DNA from: Pelovirga terrestris
GTDB taxonomy: Bacteria > Desulfobacterota > Desulfuromonadia > Desulfuromonadales > Geopsychrobacteraceae
Reading direction: 5' to 3'
NCBI RefSeq assembly: GCF_014773365.1
Contig: NZ_JACWUN010000009.1
Coordinates: forward strand, 79,490-143,489
Length of the DNA: 64,000 bases
Position 1 is the first letter of the stretch. Every line of letters starts with the position of its first letter. Below are positions 1 through 8,731 of this stretch, piece by piece. The position numbers and the translations under genes are program-made. Below the pieces are notes generated by a model. That model had not been told where the DNA came from. It made no database searches and was given only the letters and a program-made list of their open reading frames with translations.

Positions 1-605
1 GTGAACCTCAATCCCCAGGCGCGATAAGCATCGGTATTGACCGGTGCTTCGGCAATGCGGAAATTAACACTTTTGGCCGCCTCAAGGCTGTCTACCGGCA
101 CCGTGGTGGCCCAGCCGTAAGGGCCGTAATTGGTAATATCGGCGACATAAATACCCCCGGCCAGAGCGCTGTCAGCAAAGGGCTGCCAGATCTCCGGGTC
201 CGCCCTGAAGGTGTCAAGTTTGTCGAAGGTATCAACAACATAGGGCAGATTGACAACACCCAGGGTGTCAGCCACATTGGCCGCCGCCACCGAGGAGCTC
301 AGCATGCCGTGAACCGCACCGAGGCGCAGCTTGCTGATCACGTCACGCTCTCCCCCCAGTTGTGCCAGAGGGCGGTAGTCGACGTAGATCTGGCCATTGG
401 TGCGCTCCCAGACCGCATCGCGGATGCGGTAGCCGGCTGCAACCCCTTCAATTACCGGATGCGAGATGTTGGATAGAATGTAGGTATACTTTGCTCCACT
501 GGGATCAAACGTGGGTTGCCAGCTTGCCAGAGGATCCTCATTTGCCGCCCCCTGAGTCACCAGCCCAACCAACAAGAGAACAGCCAAAAACATCATCTTT
601 TTCAC
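1..605 (-). CDS. TRAP transporter solute-binding protein (DctP family), partial
   Basis: This is the N-terminal part (about 201 residues) of a periplasmic solute-binding protein of the TRAP family; the C-terminus lies beyond the window start. The GTG start at 605 is set by a GGGAGG ribosome site 8 bases upstream. Residues 1-20 form a signal peptide (MKKMMFLAVLLLVG...). It aligns along its visible length with the next gene (shared blocks such as YRIRD.VWE, QLGGE.DVI.KLR.GA.HGM.SSSVAA and FRIAEAPVN), so the two are tandem paralogues. DctP proteins bind organic acids and hand them to DctQ/DctM membrane proteins, which are not in the window. The substrate cannot be read from the sequence. Confidence 0.85.
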   Translation of the reverse strand, partial: MKKMMFLAVLLLVGLVTQGAANEDPLASWQPTFDPSGAKYTYILSNISHPVIEGVAAGYRIRDAVWERTNGQIYVDYRPLAQLGGERDVISKLRLGAVHGMLSSSVAAANVADTLGVVNLPYVVDTFDKLDTFRADPEIWQPFADSALAGGIYVADITNYGPYGWATTVPVDSLEAAKSVNFRIAEAPVNTDAYRAWGLRF

Positions 606-734
606 AGTAAAACCTCCCAAAAGGAAATAAATATGATCAAACAGGGTTTGATCTACACAAACAAAAGTTAAATTCTAGTAAATTCAACGAGTTAGCAGAT
701 CAATGTATACCTGCTCCACCATTTTAAGGTCAAT

Positions 735-764
735 AAAAAAAGCCGGGAGGCGGCGCCTCCCGGC
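735..764 (-). terminator. Rho-independent terminator between the two TRAP genes
   Basis: A 10-bp perfect stem (GCCGGGAGGC / GCCTCCCGGC, 742-764, loop of 3) is followed on the minus strand by a run of T (complement of AATAAAAAAA). It lies 30 bases after the stop codon of the gene ending at 794, so the two TRAP genes are probably separate transcription units. Confidence 0.85.
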
Positions 765-793
765 TTTTCACTAGGTAAATTATTTCTGCGCTA

Positions 794-1825
794 TTAGTTG
801 TTCAGGCGCTGCCGTACCTGTTGCAGAAAATCGGCACCGATACGATCCTCCCACTGTTTGATCACCGGTTCAACCTGACCTTTCATGGCCGCCAGATCCT
901 GCTCCGGCAAGCGGTAGAAAGACACACCGGCAGCCCGGGCCTTGGCTATTTCCCGCTGATCCTGCTCCTGACCGGCGAGCCGGGCCCTGTGACTTTCCTC
1001 CGCGATAATACGTAGCAGGGTCTCGCGCAGGTCTTCCGGCAAACGCTGCAGCCAGCGTTCGTTAATCAGGTGGATGTAAAGCCCCTGAGCATAGTCGATC
1101 TGGGTGTAGTGTTTGGCGGTATTAAAAAAGTTAGCGGTGCCGGTCACCGTCGGGGTATGGTCAAGGCCGGTAATGACCCCGGTCTGCAGAGCCTGGGGCA
1201 CATCGGGCCAGGGCATGACGGTGAACTGCAAGCCCCAGGCACGGTACATGTCAATGTTTACCGGCGCCTGGGCAATACGAAAGATCACCCCCTGCGCCTC
1301 CTCGAGGCTGGTCACCGGGGTGCGGGTCGCCCAGCCGTAACCACCATAGGCGGTAAAGTCAGCAACGCGGATACCGGAGCGCAGCGCCTCCGCGCCATAT
1401 TTTTCGAACAGCTCGGCATCGTTACGAAACTGCTGCAGTTGATCAAAGCTGCCAACCAGAAACGGTAAATTCACCAGTCCCAGACGCGGCGACACATTAG
1501 GCGCAGCTACCGAAGAACTCATCATGCCATGGATGGCACCCATGCGCAGCTTGCCGATCACATCCATCTCGCCGCCAAGCTGGGACATGGGGCGATAATC
1601 AACAAACAAACGACCCTTTGTCTCTTCCCACACCCGGTCCCGAATACGGAAACCAACCCGGACCCCTTCGATCGCAGGATGGCCGACACAGGAGAGCAGA
1701 TAGGTGTGTTCCGCGCCACGAGGATCAAATTTGGGCTGCCACTCGGCCATGGGATCGTTCCCCAGAATCAGACCGGGCAGCAACAAAAAAGCCACCAACA
1801 GAATTGCCGTCAATATTCGTTTCAT
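794..1825 (-). CDS. TRAP transporter solute-binding protein (DctP family)
   Basis: This 343-residue periplasmic binding protein has a signal peptide (about residues 1-22) and the DctP fold. The block FRIAQAPVN near residue 185 and the downstream ALQTGVITGLDHT segment match the ligand-binding arginine strand and the helix-bearing region typical of DctP proteins. The ATG at 1825 follows AAGGAGAGAGAC. Length is normal for the family. No DctQ or DctM membrane subunit is adjacent, so it must work with a transporter encoded elsewhere, or just left of the window. It is a close paralogue of the partial gene at 1-605. The ligand is unknown, probably an organic acid. Confidence 0.9.
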   Translation of the reverse strand: MKRILTAILLVAFLLLPGLILGNDPMAEWQPKFDPRGAEHTYLLSCVGHPAIEGVRVGFRIRDRVWEETKGRLFVDYRPMSQLGGEMDVIGKLRMGAIHGMMSSSVAAPNVSPRLGLVNLPFLVGSFDQLQQFRNDAELFEKYGAEALRSGIRVADFTAYGGYGWATRTPVTSLEEAQGVIFRIAQAPVNIDMYRAWGLQFTVMPWPDVPQALQTGVITGLDHTPTVTGTANFFNTAKHYTQIDYAQGLYIHLINERWLQRLPEDLRETLLRIIAEESHRARLAGQEQDQREIAKARAAGVSFYRLPEQDLAAMKGQVEPVIKQWEDRIGADFLQQVRQRLNN

Positions 1826-2063
1826 TGTCTCTCTCCTTGTCAGATATCAGCCCCACATTAATGGGGCAGTAAAACACAATCTCATCTTGGAAACAATCGG
1901 TTAGATCGCCCTGCCGGGGCCTTAAGTGTTCTTTTAAAGCGATCAGACCCCTCCATAACGGCAACAGCTGTGAACAACCGGCCAGCTGAAAAACAGCTGC
2001 ATCCACACCAGTGCCTGTGTTAATGGTAGATTGACTGTTATCAATCGTGGAGACAAACATCTT

Positions 2064-4433
2064 ATGCCGCACGCTGACACACCTGAAAAGCCCGAACTCC
2101 TCGCGCCGGCCGGTAGCCTCGAAGCCTTTTTTGCCGCTGTTGATGCCGGCGCCGATGCGGTTTATACCGGACTGAAGGATTTTTCCGCCCGCGCCAAGGC
2201 CAAGAATTTCAGTCTTGCCGACATCGAACGCATGGCCGGCTATCTCCATGCCGATGGCAAGCGTCTCTACGTCACCCTCAACACCCTGATCCGCGAAAAT
2301 GAATTATCCCATCTGATTGACACCCTGTCAGCGCTGGAATCCTTTGCGGTCGATGCAGTCATTATTCAGGACCTCGCCATCTGGAAACTGGCCAGGGAAC
2401 ATTTTCCCGGTCTGGAAGTCCACGCGTCGACGCAGATGACAATCCACAATGTCGCCGGGGTCAAGATGCTTGAGCGCCTCGGCTTCAGCCGCGCGGTGCT
2501 GGCGCGGGAGCTGACCCTGGCAGAAATTGCCTATATCCGCAGCCAGACCCGCCTGGAGCTGGAGCATTTTATCCACGGTGCCCTGTGCTTTTCCTTCAGT
2601 GGTCAGTGCTACTTCTCATCGTTTCTGGGTGGTAAAAGTGGTAACCGTGGCCGCTGTGCCCAACCCTGTCGGCGGAATTACCGCCATCATCAGCAACAGG
2701 GGTTTTTCTTTTCCCCCAACGACCTGTCAGCTATCGACCTGCTGCCGCAGCTCAGCCGTGCCGGAATCTGCAGCTTCAAGATCGAAGGACGGATGAAGAG
2801 CGCCGAATATGTTCACAAGGTGGTCGGCGCCTATCGGCGGGTCATGGATGCTGCTGAAACTGAGCGTAAAGAGGTGCTTGCCCAGGCCAAGCAACAACTT
2901 AAGGAGAGCTTTGGTCGCCAACCTACCCGCGGCTTTCTCTCCGGCAGTCAACCTGATGATATGGCCATCCCCTCACAAAAAGGTGCGACCGGGCGGTTTA
3001 TCGGCAAAGTCCGCCAGGTTCAGGGCAATCGCTTGAGTTTTACCTCCTCACTGCCGTTACATTTAGGCGACCGTCTGCGCATTCAACCTGCCAACGACAA
3101 AAGTGGCAGTGCTTTTACTCTGCGTCAGCTGTTTAGTGGGAGCCGGCAGGTAAAGAAATCTCCCGACGGCAAACCGGTAACCGTTATCTCCCCCTTTGAC
3201 CAACGCTTCGCCCCCGGGGACAGCGTCTTTATGGTTGCCAGTGCTGACGCCTTTACCTTGAGTGATAGTGCTGCCCGCCGCAAACTCGAACACCGTCGAC
3301 CCAAAGGGGAACTGGTTGACCTCGATATCAAGGTCACCCCGACCAGCATTGCCCTGGCTGCCACCATAAACAGCCGGCAGCTCGATTTTACTTATCCTGT
3401 CACCAGCTTTACGGCCACCAGTCAACCCCTCGACATAGGGGTCCTTGAACAGGTGTTCGCAGCCGTTGCCGATGAACCTTTTTCCCTGGGGTCATTGACC
3501 TGTGGTGAGCTGCCGGCGGTTGTCATCCCCCCTAAACAGCTCAAGCAGATCCGCCGCACTTTTTATCGCGATCTGCGTCTGGCGCGCCAGCACCAGCTGC
3601 AGCAGCGCCGCCGCGATCAACGCGAGGCCGCCGTCGCTTCCCTGCTGCCGGCCGGCAGCAATAATTGCCAGGTGTCCGAATTTCGGGCACTGCTTGCCGA
3701 TACCCGCGAACATCATTTGCTCAATAACGAGCGAATTAATACCCTGCTGCTCCCCATCAACCGTCACAGCCTGCAGCAAGTCGACAAACTACGCCGCCGT
3801 GCTGCGAACATCATCTGGGATTTACCCTTTGTTCTGTTTGATCAGGACTGGCAGGAGCATCAAGCAGCTATCCGTACCCTGGTGCAGGCGGGTTTTCACC
3901 AGTTTCGTCTGAGCAATCTTGGTCATTTCCCTCTGTTTGACGGGCTCACCGGCCTCAAGCTTTACAGCAGCTATCGTCTGTTTGCCCTCAACAGTCAGGC
4001 GGTTGTCGCCTTAAGCAAGCTGAACATCGCCGATGTTGAGCTTTATATTGAGGACGACCGCCACAACCTGGCAGCGATTCTCTCCCGTCAACTGCCGGTG
4101 CCTGCCAGCCTGATGGTATACGGACGGGTTCCGCTGCTGACCTCGCGCATCCGCGTGCGCCAGCTGCACAGTGACGGCTCAATTCTGTCAGACCGTGATG
4201 ATGCCTACCGGGTTCAACAGCGCCAGGGACTGACCTGGCTGTTCAGTGAAACCCCCTTTTCCTTTATCAGTAATATCAGAGAGCTCGAGCAGCTTGGCTG
4301 TTCCGGCTTTATTGTCGACCTATCCCACTGTGGCGCCGGCAGTATCAACGGCAAACAGGTGCTGGAAGCCTTGGACCGTGGCAGCGACCCGGCACAGTGC
4401 AGCAAATTCAACTTTGAAGCCGGCCTTGAGTGA
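2064..4433 (+). CDS. U32 family protein, RlhA-like (DUF3656-containing type)
   Basis: This is a 789-residue U32 'peptidase' family protein. It begins with the family signature PELLAPAGSLEAFFAAVDAGA and carries four cysteines (about residues 175, 182, 198 and 202, in HGALCFSFSGQCYF...GRCAQPC), the pattern thought to hold an Fe-S cluster. The long C-terminal region corresponds to the extended members represented by E. coli RlhA (YdcP), which makes 5-hydroxycytidine in 23S rRNA; the E. coli protein is shorter (about 650 residues). An rRNA-modifying role is inferred from family resemblance. The ATG at 2064 is chosen over an in-frame TTG at 2031 because it has GGAG upstream. It is divergent from the TRAP gene. 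Confidence 0.8.
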   Translation: MPHADTPEKPELLAPAGSLEAFFAAVDAGADAVYTGLKDFSARAKAKNFSLADIERMAGYLHADGKRLYVTLNTLIRENELSHLIDTLSALESFAVDAVIIQDLAIWKLAREHFPGLEVHASTQMTIHNVAGVKMLERLGFSRAVLARELTLAEIAYIRSQTRLELEHFIHGALCFSFSGQCYFSSFLGGKSGNRGRCAQPCRRNYRHHQQQGFFFSPNDLSAIDLLPQLSRAGICSFKIEGRMKSAEYVHKVVGAYRRVMDAAETERKEVLAQAKQQLKESFGRQPTRGFLSGSQPDDMAIPSQKGATGRFIGKVRQVQGNRLSFTSSLPLHLGDRLRIQPANDKSGSAFTLRQLFSGSRQVKKSPDGKPVTVISPFDQRFAPGDSVFMVASADAFTLSDSAARRKLEHRRPKGELVDLDIKVTPTSIALAATINSRQLDFTYPVTSFTATSQPLDIGVLEQVFAAVADEPFSLGSLTCGELPAVVIPPKQLKQIRRTFYRDLRLARQHQLQQRRRDQREAAVASLLPAGSNNCQVSEFRALLADTREHHLLNNERINTLLLPINRHSLQQVDKLRRRAANIIWDLPFVLFDQDWQEHQAAIRTLVQAGFHQFRLSNLGHFPLFDGLTGLKLYSSYRLFALNSQAVVALSKLNIADVELYIEDDRHNLAAILSRQLPVPASLMVYGRVPLLTSRIRVRQLHSDGSILSDRDDAYRVQQRQGLTWLFSETPFSFISNIRELEQLGCSGFIVDLSHCGAGSINGKQVLEALDRGSDPAQCSKFNFEAGLE

Positions 4434-4526
4434 CTACGGCGAGACCTGCGCAACGGACAGAACGCCATTGCCCTGACGGCTGAACCCGATTATAGTACCA
4501 GCCGATGAAGTTTCTTGATGGAGGAG

Positions 4527-4973
4527 ATGATGTTGCAGCGTCGTTCGATGATTCACGTTTCCCTGGCCGTAGTTGCCCTGATTATTATTGTTTACCCTTA
4601 TTTCAGCAATAAGCCGGATCCGGAAAAGGTAGAGCAGGCCTCTGTGGCAGCAGTAGCCTTCCTTGACCTGCTCGATAACGGCAATTTTGAAGAAGCCTGG
4701 CGCCAAAGTGCCACCTTCATGCGCGAAAAAATTCCGCTGGAAACCTGGCTGGCACAACTCGATCAGGTTCGTAGCCAGGTTGGTGCCTTGCGCGAACGCA
4801 CTCAGTCCGATCTTAACTACACCAAAGAACAGATAGAAGGAATTCCTGAAGGGGAATACCTGTCTTTTTTCTACACCAGCCGGTTTGATCATCACGCCAC
4901 GGCCCGCGAGCGGGTCACCCTCTACCATGAAGCCGCCACATCCTGGCGCGTAGCAGGTTATTTCATTGAGTGA
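4527..4973 (+). CDS. Membrane-anchored DUF4019-like protein
   Basis: This protein of about 148 residues has one N-terminal membrane segment (SMIHVSLAVVALIIIVYPYF) followed by a soluble domain. Features such as AVAFLDLLDNGNFEEAWRQS, W.AQLDQVRSQVGALRERT and the FYTSRF strand resemble DUF4019, a small periplasmic domain of unknown function. The start is ambiguous among ATG 4527, ATG 4530 and a TTG at 4533, because GGAGGAG (4520-4526) lies immediately before them. It sits 93 bases after the U32 gene and 37 bases before the diguanylate cyclase. No catalytic motif is visible. Confidence 0.65.
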   Translation: MMLQRRSMIHVSLAVVALIIIVYPYFSNKPDPEKVEQASVAAVAFLDLLDNGNFEEAWRQSATFMREKIPLETWLAQLDQVRSQVGALRERTQSDLNYTKEQIEGIPEGEYLSFFYTSRFDHHATARERVTLYHEAATSWRVAGYFIE

Positions 4974-5010
4974 TCCCTAAAGATTGCCCATCAATGAAGC
5001 GAAGAAAACC

Positions 5011-5721
5011 ATGACCGCTGTTGATCCTTCAGCTACATCACCCGCACAACCATCCAACACAACCTGTCCCGTTGGTGTGCTCTGGTGCCCATTTCCAAAG
5101 GCATTGACGGATCTGCAGCAGGAACTTGATCAGCTTATTCAGCAAGTACGTACCGACGCCCTGACCGGGGTCGCCAATTATCGGTCATTTATCGAGACCC
5201 TGGAACTGGAAATCGAACGTTCCGGCCGCAACGAACGTCCAACCAGTCTGCTGATGATCGACCTCGATCACTTTAAAAAAGTCAATGATATCCACGGTCA
5301 TGAAGTCGGCAACCAGGCGCTGGTTCATGTTGCCAAAGTGATCTGCGGACAGATTCGCAAGCTCGACGTCGTCTGTCGTTACGGCGGTGAAGAATTTGCC
5401 GTTGTGCTGCCGGAAACCGATCTTCATGCCGCTATTCCCGTGGCCGAGCGCATCCGCCTGGTCCTTGCCGAAACCCCTCTGCAACAAGACGGGTTAAAGC
5501 TCGAACTAACCGCCAGCCTCGGACTTGCGACCTACCGGCCTTACTCGTTAAGCTCCGCCGCAGAACTGATCTCTCAGGCAGATCACTACCTCTATCAAGC
5601 CAAGCAAGGTGGTAGAAATCAACTCTGCCATACCGACGTGCCCCAACCGGAAAGTATCAGTAATGAAGAGAAGCAAAGCCTTCTGACGCTGTTCGGGCGC
5701 GACGCAAACACAAAGGATTGA
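5011..5721 (+). CDS. Diguanylate cyclase (GGDEF domain)
   Basis: This 236-residue protein is mostly one GGDEF domain, which makes cyclic di-GMP from two GTP. The catalytic motif is an intact GGEEF at residues 115-119, and an RxxD inhibitory site (residues 106-109) sits five residues before it, so product feedback is expected. The N-terminal 45 residues are a short linker or helix with no recognisable sensor, transmembrane segment or receiver domain. ATG 5011 is preferred to an in-frame TTG at 4984. Its stop is separated from the next start by only 2 bases, so it is probably co-transcribed with the dehydrogenase gene. What controls its activity is not evident. Confidence 0.9.
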   Translation: MTAVDPSATSPAQPSNTTCPVGVLWCPFPKALTDLQQELDQLIQQVRTDALTGVANYRSFIETLELEIERSGRNERPTSLLMIDLDHFKKVNDIHGHEVGNQALVHVAKVICGQIRKLDVVCRYGGEEFAVVLPETDLHAAIPVAERIRLVLAETPLQQDGLKLELTASLGLATYRPYSLSSAAELISQADHYLYQAKQGGRNQLCHTDVPQPESISNEEKQSLLTLFGRDANTKD

Positions 5722-5723
5722 GT

Positions 5724-6680
5724 ATGAAAATTGTTGTTCTGGATGGCTATACTCTCAATAGTGGCGATCTCGACTGGGCGCCACTTAAAGCCCTGGGAAC
5801 CTGCATCATTCACCCGCGTACCTCCGCTGATCAGATTACTGAACGGGCACGGGATACCGCTATTATCCTGACCAACAAGGTGCCGATCAATGCCGATACC
5901 ATAGCCGCCCTCCCCGATTTGCGTTACATCGGGGTTCTGGCCACCGGGGTCAACATCATCGATCTTGATGCGGCGAAAGAGCGGGGAGTTGTGGTCACCA
6001 ACGCTCCCGGCTACAGTACCGAATCGGTCGCCCAGATGGTCTTTGCGCTACTGCTCGAAATGGTACAACAGGTTGGTCATCATGCCCGCATGGTGACAGA
6101 AGGAGCCTGGGTCAACTGCGAAGATTTCAGTTTTCGTACTCATCCGCTATGTGAACTGGCCGGCAAAACCATGGGGGTTGTCGGCTATGGTGAAGTCGGC
6201 CGGCGGGTGGCCACTATTGCCCGCGCTTTTGGCATGCAGGTGCTGGTGCAAACCGCTCATCCGGAAAAATATCAAAAAGAGCAAGGGGTCACCTTCGTCG
6301 ATGTTGACCGCCTTTTTACCGACAGTGATGTCATCAGCCTGAACTGCCCGCTGACCCCGGAAACCGATCAACTGGTCAACACCGCGCATCTGGCCCGGGT
6401 CAAACAGGGTGCCCTGCTGATCAACACCGGTCGTGGCCAGCTGGTCAATGAAGCGGCCGTCGCTGAAGCCCTCGAAGACGGCTACCTTGGCGGCTATGCA
6501 ACGGATGTCCTGTCCAGCGAACCGCCGCGCGCAGACAATCCGCTGCTGAGTGCTCCCCACTGTATTATCACCCCCCACATTGCCTGGGCCACCACCGAAG
6601 CGCGCAGTCGCCTGCTGGCAATGGCGGTCGACAATGTCGCCGCCTTTTTGCAGGGGGAACCCCGCAACCGGGTGGCCTGA
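5724..6680 (+). CDS. D-2-hydroxyacid dehydrogenase (glycerate dehydrogenase-like)
   Basis: This 318-residue NAD-dependent dehydrogenase belongs to the D-isomer 2-hydroxyacid family. The Rossmann motif GVVGYGEVGRR lies near residue 150, the catalytic arginine in INTGRGQLV near 236 and the catalytic histidine in ITPHIAW near 284. It is closest in style to glycerate/hydroxypyruvate reductase, which interconverts D-glycerate and hydroxypyruvate, but the exact substrate is inferred. The ATG at 5724 follows the cyclase stop directly, and its stop overlaps the next start (TGATG), so the three genes form a tight cluster. Confidence 0.85.
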   Translation: MKIVVLDGYTLNSGDLDWAPLKALGTCIIHPRTSADQITERARDTAIILTNKVPINADTIAALPDLRYIGVLATGVNIIDLDAAKERGVVVTNAPGYSTESVAQMVFALLLEMVQQVGHHARMVTEGAWVNCEDFSFRTHPLCELAGKTMGVVGYGEVGRRVATIARAFGMQVLVQTAHPEKYQKEQGVTFVDVDRLFTDSDVISLNCPLTPETDQLVNTAHLARVKQGALLINTGRGQLVNEAAVAEALEDGYLGGYATDVLSSEPPRADNPLLSAPHCIITPHIAWATTEARSRLLAMAVDNVAAFLQGEPRNRVA

Positions 6681-7396
6681 TGGACGAAAGCAGGCTCCCG
6701 CCGCAGGTTGTCGCTGCGCGCCAACAGCTGGATGACGCCATTGCCGAACTGTGGCAGTCCTGGCGGGAACAAGAAAGGGATCTCTACTGCCGCGCAGGCT
6801 GTGGCAACTGCTGCACCCTGGCGGTTAACTGCAGCTATCCGGAAGCCGTGATGCTGGCAGCCGGTCTGTCCGTCGAACAACGCCAGCAGATCAATGAGCG
6901 TTTGCCGGTAGTCGCACAGCTATGTACAACAGCGGCTGATCTCAAAGAATTTCTCCACTCCTACCGTCAGCAGGGGGGCGGTTGCCCCCTGCTCGATCCA
7001 CAGCAGAACTGTTCCAGCTATCACCAACGCCCCCTGTCGTGCCGGGCCCTGCTATCAACCCGCCCGCCTGCCTGGTGCGGGGTTGACTTCTCGGCCCTCC
7101 ACCCCCACGAAAAGCAGGCGTTCTTAAGTAGCCTCGATCAAAACCTTGTCGCTTTTCCCAGTCATTATCTGGCGCGCCCGCTGGATCTGGCAGCGGAACT
7201 GGAAAAAAACCTGAGGAATGAATTCGCCCACGAGTATGGTGTGAATATCAGTGGGAATCTGATCTGGCTGCTCGGACTGGAGCTCAATTCACAGGTAGGT
7301 GAACGATTGGCGAAAAAGGAAGAGGGGCTGGTTGAATGGTTGCTGGAGCAGCAGGAGCGCTATCCGTATCTGTTGCAGGTAACGGCGACACTCTGA
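6680..7396 (+). CDS. YkgJ-family cysteine cluster protein
   Basis: This 238-residue protein has the YkgJ-type cysteine cluster: YCRAGCGNCC near residues 35-44 and further cysteines at CPLLDPQQNCSSY and PLSCRALL. The family is predicted to bind zinc or an iron-sulfur cluster; its function is not established. It overlaps the dehydrogenase stop by one base, suggesting translational coupling. The C-terminal half has no recognised motif. Confidence 0.8.
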   Translation: MDESRLPPQVVAARQQLDDAIAELWQSWREQERDLYCRAGCGNCCTLAVNCSYPEAVMLAAGLSVEQRQQINERLPVVAQLCTTAADLKEFLHSYRQQGGGCPLLDPQQNCSSYHQRPLSCRALLSTRPPAWCGVDFSALHPHEKQAFLSSLDQNLVAFPSHYLARPLDLAAELEKNLRNEFAHEYGVNISGNLIWLLGLELNSQVGERLAKKEEGLVEWLLEQQERYPYLLQVTATL

Positions 7397-7543
7397 GATC
7401 TGTGTGACGGGAATTTCATATCGGCGCTTCGCAAACCGCCAAGCACCATACAGAACGAACAATTGTGAGGATCGATGATGGGGAACTGGTACAGTTTATG
7501 CCACTTTTTGAATTTCTTGTGATTCGTATTCAGGAAACATAAT

Positions 7544-7588
7544 AATATTGCTCCGGTGATTAAACTGTTTAATCACCGGAGCAATATT
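7544..7588. terminator. Perfect 21-bp palindrome, probable bidirectional terminator
   Basis: The two arms (7544-7564 and 7568-7588) are exact reverse complements over 21 bp, with a CTG loop. Each arm begins with an AATATT end, giving A/T-rich flanks in both directions. It lies between the convergent cysteine-cluster gene and the toxin remnant, and contains the toxin stop codon, which fits a shared terminator. The length and perfection of the stem are unusual for a simple terminator. Confidence 0.7.
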
Positions 7589-7784
7589 TATGGGGTGTTA
7601 TATCTATCACATAGACTGAAACAACCTCTTTTTCAACTGTATAAATAATACGATATTGAAGATTCAGCCGTGATGATCGTTGTCCTTCACGGTCTCCTTT
7701 TAATTTTTCGTCGTGGAAACCGGGAAATTCTACCCGAAAGATGGTCCGGCAGTGTGCTGCTACAGGTTGCGACAAGCCTTTCAA
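7569..7784 (-). pseudogene. RelE/HigB-like toxin, 5'-truncated remnant
   Basis: The C-terminal part (FPGFHDEKLKG, GQRSSRLNLQYRIIYTV, VVSVYVIDITPHKY) matches mRNA-interferase toxins of the RelE/HigB superfamily. The N-terminal region expected in the family (about 25-35 residues of helix) is missing: the reading frame upstream is unrelated and runs into a stop near 7827, and only a TTG is available as start. No antitoxin gene follows, because the stop codon lies inside the palindrome 7544-7588. It is probably an inactive relic of a type II toxin-antitoxin pair. Confidence 0.65.
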
Positions 7785-7971
7785 CCCTGCGCGACGAATC
7801 CTTGTCCAAGGGTGACCGACAACCTGTCAGGTGTCAATACGCACAACAGGCACGCACCGACCGGCGTAACCGGCGCACTGCTGATTCAGGTCCGAACTGT
7901 CAGCTTCTTACACAAAAATCACCCCATTCTGGTCGTTTCCTAATAATTCAACGCTAAAAGTTCCAAAAAAT

Positions 7972-8027
7972 CGTAACTATTCAGCTCGATCCTTGCCACA
8001 GGATTCTCGATCCGGTGCTGAACAGAG
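7972..8027 (+). repeat. Dispersed intergenic element, copy A (short form)
   Basis: This 56-base element starts with CGTAACTATTCAGC and ends with CCGGTGCTGAACAG; the inverted TTCAGC/GCTGAA ends enclose TCCTTGCCACAGGATTC. Related copies occur at 32497-32633, 36414-36479, 40614-40653 and 53931-53982. It lies 48 bases before the small SAP-like gene. Confidence 0.8.
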
Positions 8028-8075
8028 ACCAAAAATCTTGTCAGAGAACAGGATATCAGTAAAGGAGAGCCGCTC

Positions 8076-8255
8076 ATGAACGTGAAAGAAATTAAAAAAA
8101 TGGCAGCACAAAAAGGGGTCCAGCTGGGACGATTGAGAAAAACCGAGCTGATCCGGTCGATCCAGTCGGCGGAAAAGAACCCGGTGTGTTTCATGACTGA
8201 TCAGGCAGATAGCTGCGGAGAAACCTCCTGCCTGTGGCGCACCGACTGTCGTTAG
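8076..8255 (+). CDS. Small SAP/Rho-N-like protein with Cys-containing tail
   Basis: This 59-residue protein starts at an ATG after a good AAAGGAGAG site. Residues 1-30 (VKEIKKMAAQKGVQLGRLRKTELIRSIQ) look like the helix-loop-helix of SAP or Rho N-terminal domains, which bind nucleic acid. The tail holds four cysteines (C37, C46, C51 and C58), ending in CLWRTDCR. Such small proteins recur in Desulfuromonadales. A DNA- or RNA-binding role is inferred from the fold only. The dksA-like gene follows 65 bases downstream. Confidence 0.75.
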   Translation: MNVKEIKKMAAQKGVQLGRLRKTELIRSIQSAEKNPVCFMTDQADSCGETSCLWRTDCR

Positions 8256-8320
8256 ATAAACCGCCTGTTAACGGGAATAAAAATGAAAACATCGTAAATT
8301 CCACTGCCCGGAGCGAACCG

Positions 8321-8731
8321 ATGAGTATGCAACAGAATATCGCACTGCCATTGAGGAACCAGGATCATTATCTGGACGACGATCAGCTCGATTATTTTCT
8401 ACGCATCTTAACGGAGTGGCGAGAGCGTTTGCAGATTGAATACAGCGAATCTCGCCGGCGCATCCGTCTGCAGGATGAGCGGGTTGGCGACATTGTCGAT
8501 CAAAGTATCAAGGAAAGCGGAACCGCCATGGAGATGATTAATTATCGTCGTAAACGTTCCCTTCTCGTCCAGGTCGAGGCCGCTTTGCAACGGATCAGTG
8601 CCGGTACGTACGGCTATTGCTTGATGACCGAAGAAGAGATCGGAGTTGAACGGCTACGTTCTTATCCCATCGCGACCCTGTCGGTTGAGGCACAGGAACT
8701 GGTAGAACGGCGGCGCCATTGGAATCTGTAA
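8321..8731 (+). CDS. DksA/TraR-like protein lacking the zinc finger
   Basis: This 136-residue protein has the coiled-coil and C-terminal layout of DksA-type RNA polymerase regulators: the YLDDDQLDYFLRILTEWRERL helix, then AALQRISAGTYGYCLMTEEEIGVERLRSYPIATLS. In DksA the last region carries a four-cysteine zinc finger; here only one cysteine remains and the others are replaced by Met, Glu and other residues. It may therefore fold without zinc, like some DksA2-type proteins. The ATG at 8321 follows GGAGCGAACC. The stop overlaps the next start (TAATG), so the two are coupled. Confidence 0.8.
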   Translation: MSMQQNIALPLRNQDHYLDDDQLDYFLRILTEWRERLQIEYSESRRRIRLQDERVGDIVDQSIKESGTAMEMINYRRKRSLLVQVEAALQRISAGTYGYCLMTEEEIGVERLRSYPIATLSVEAQELVERRRHWNL

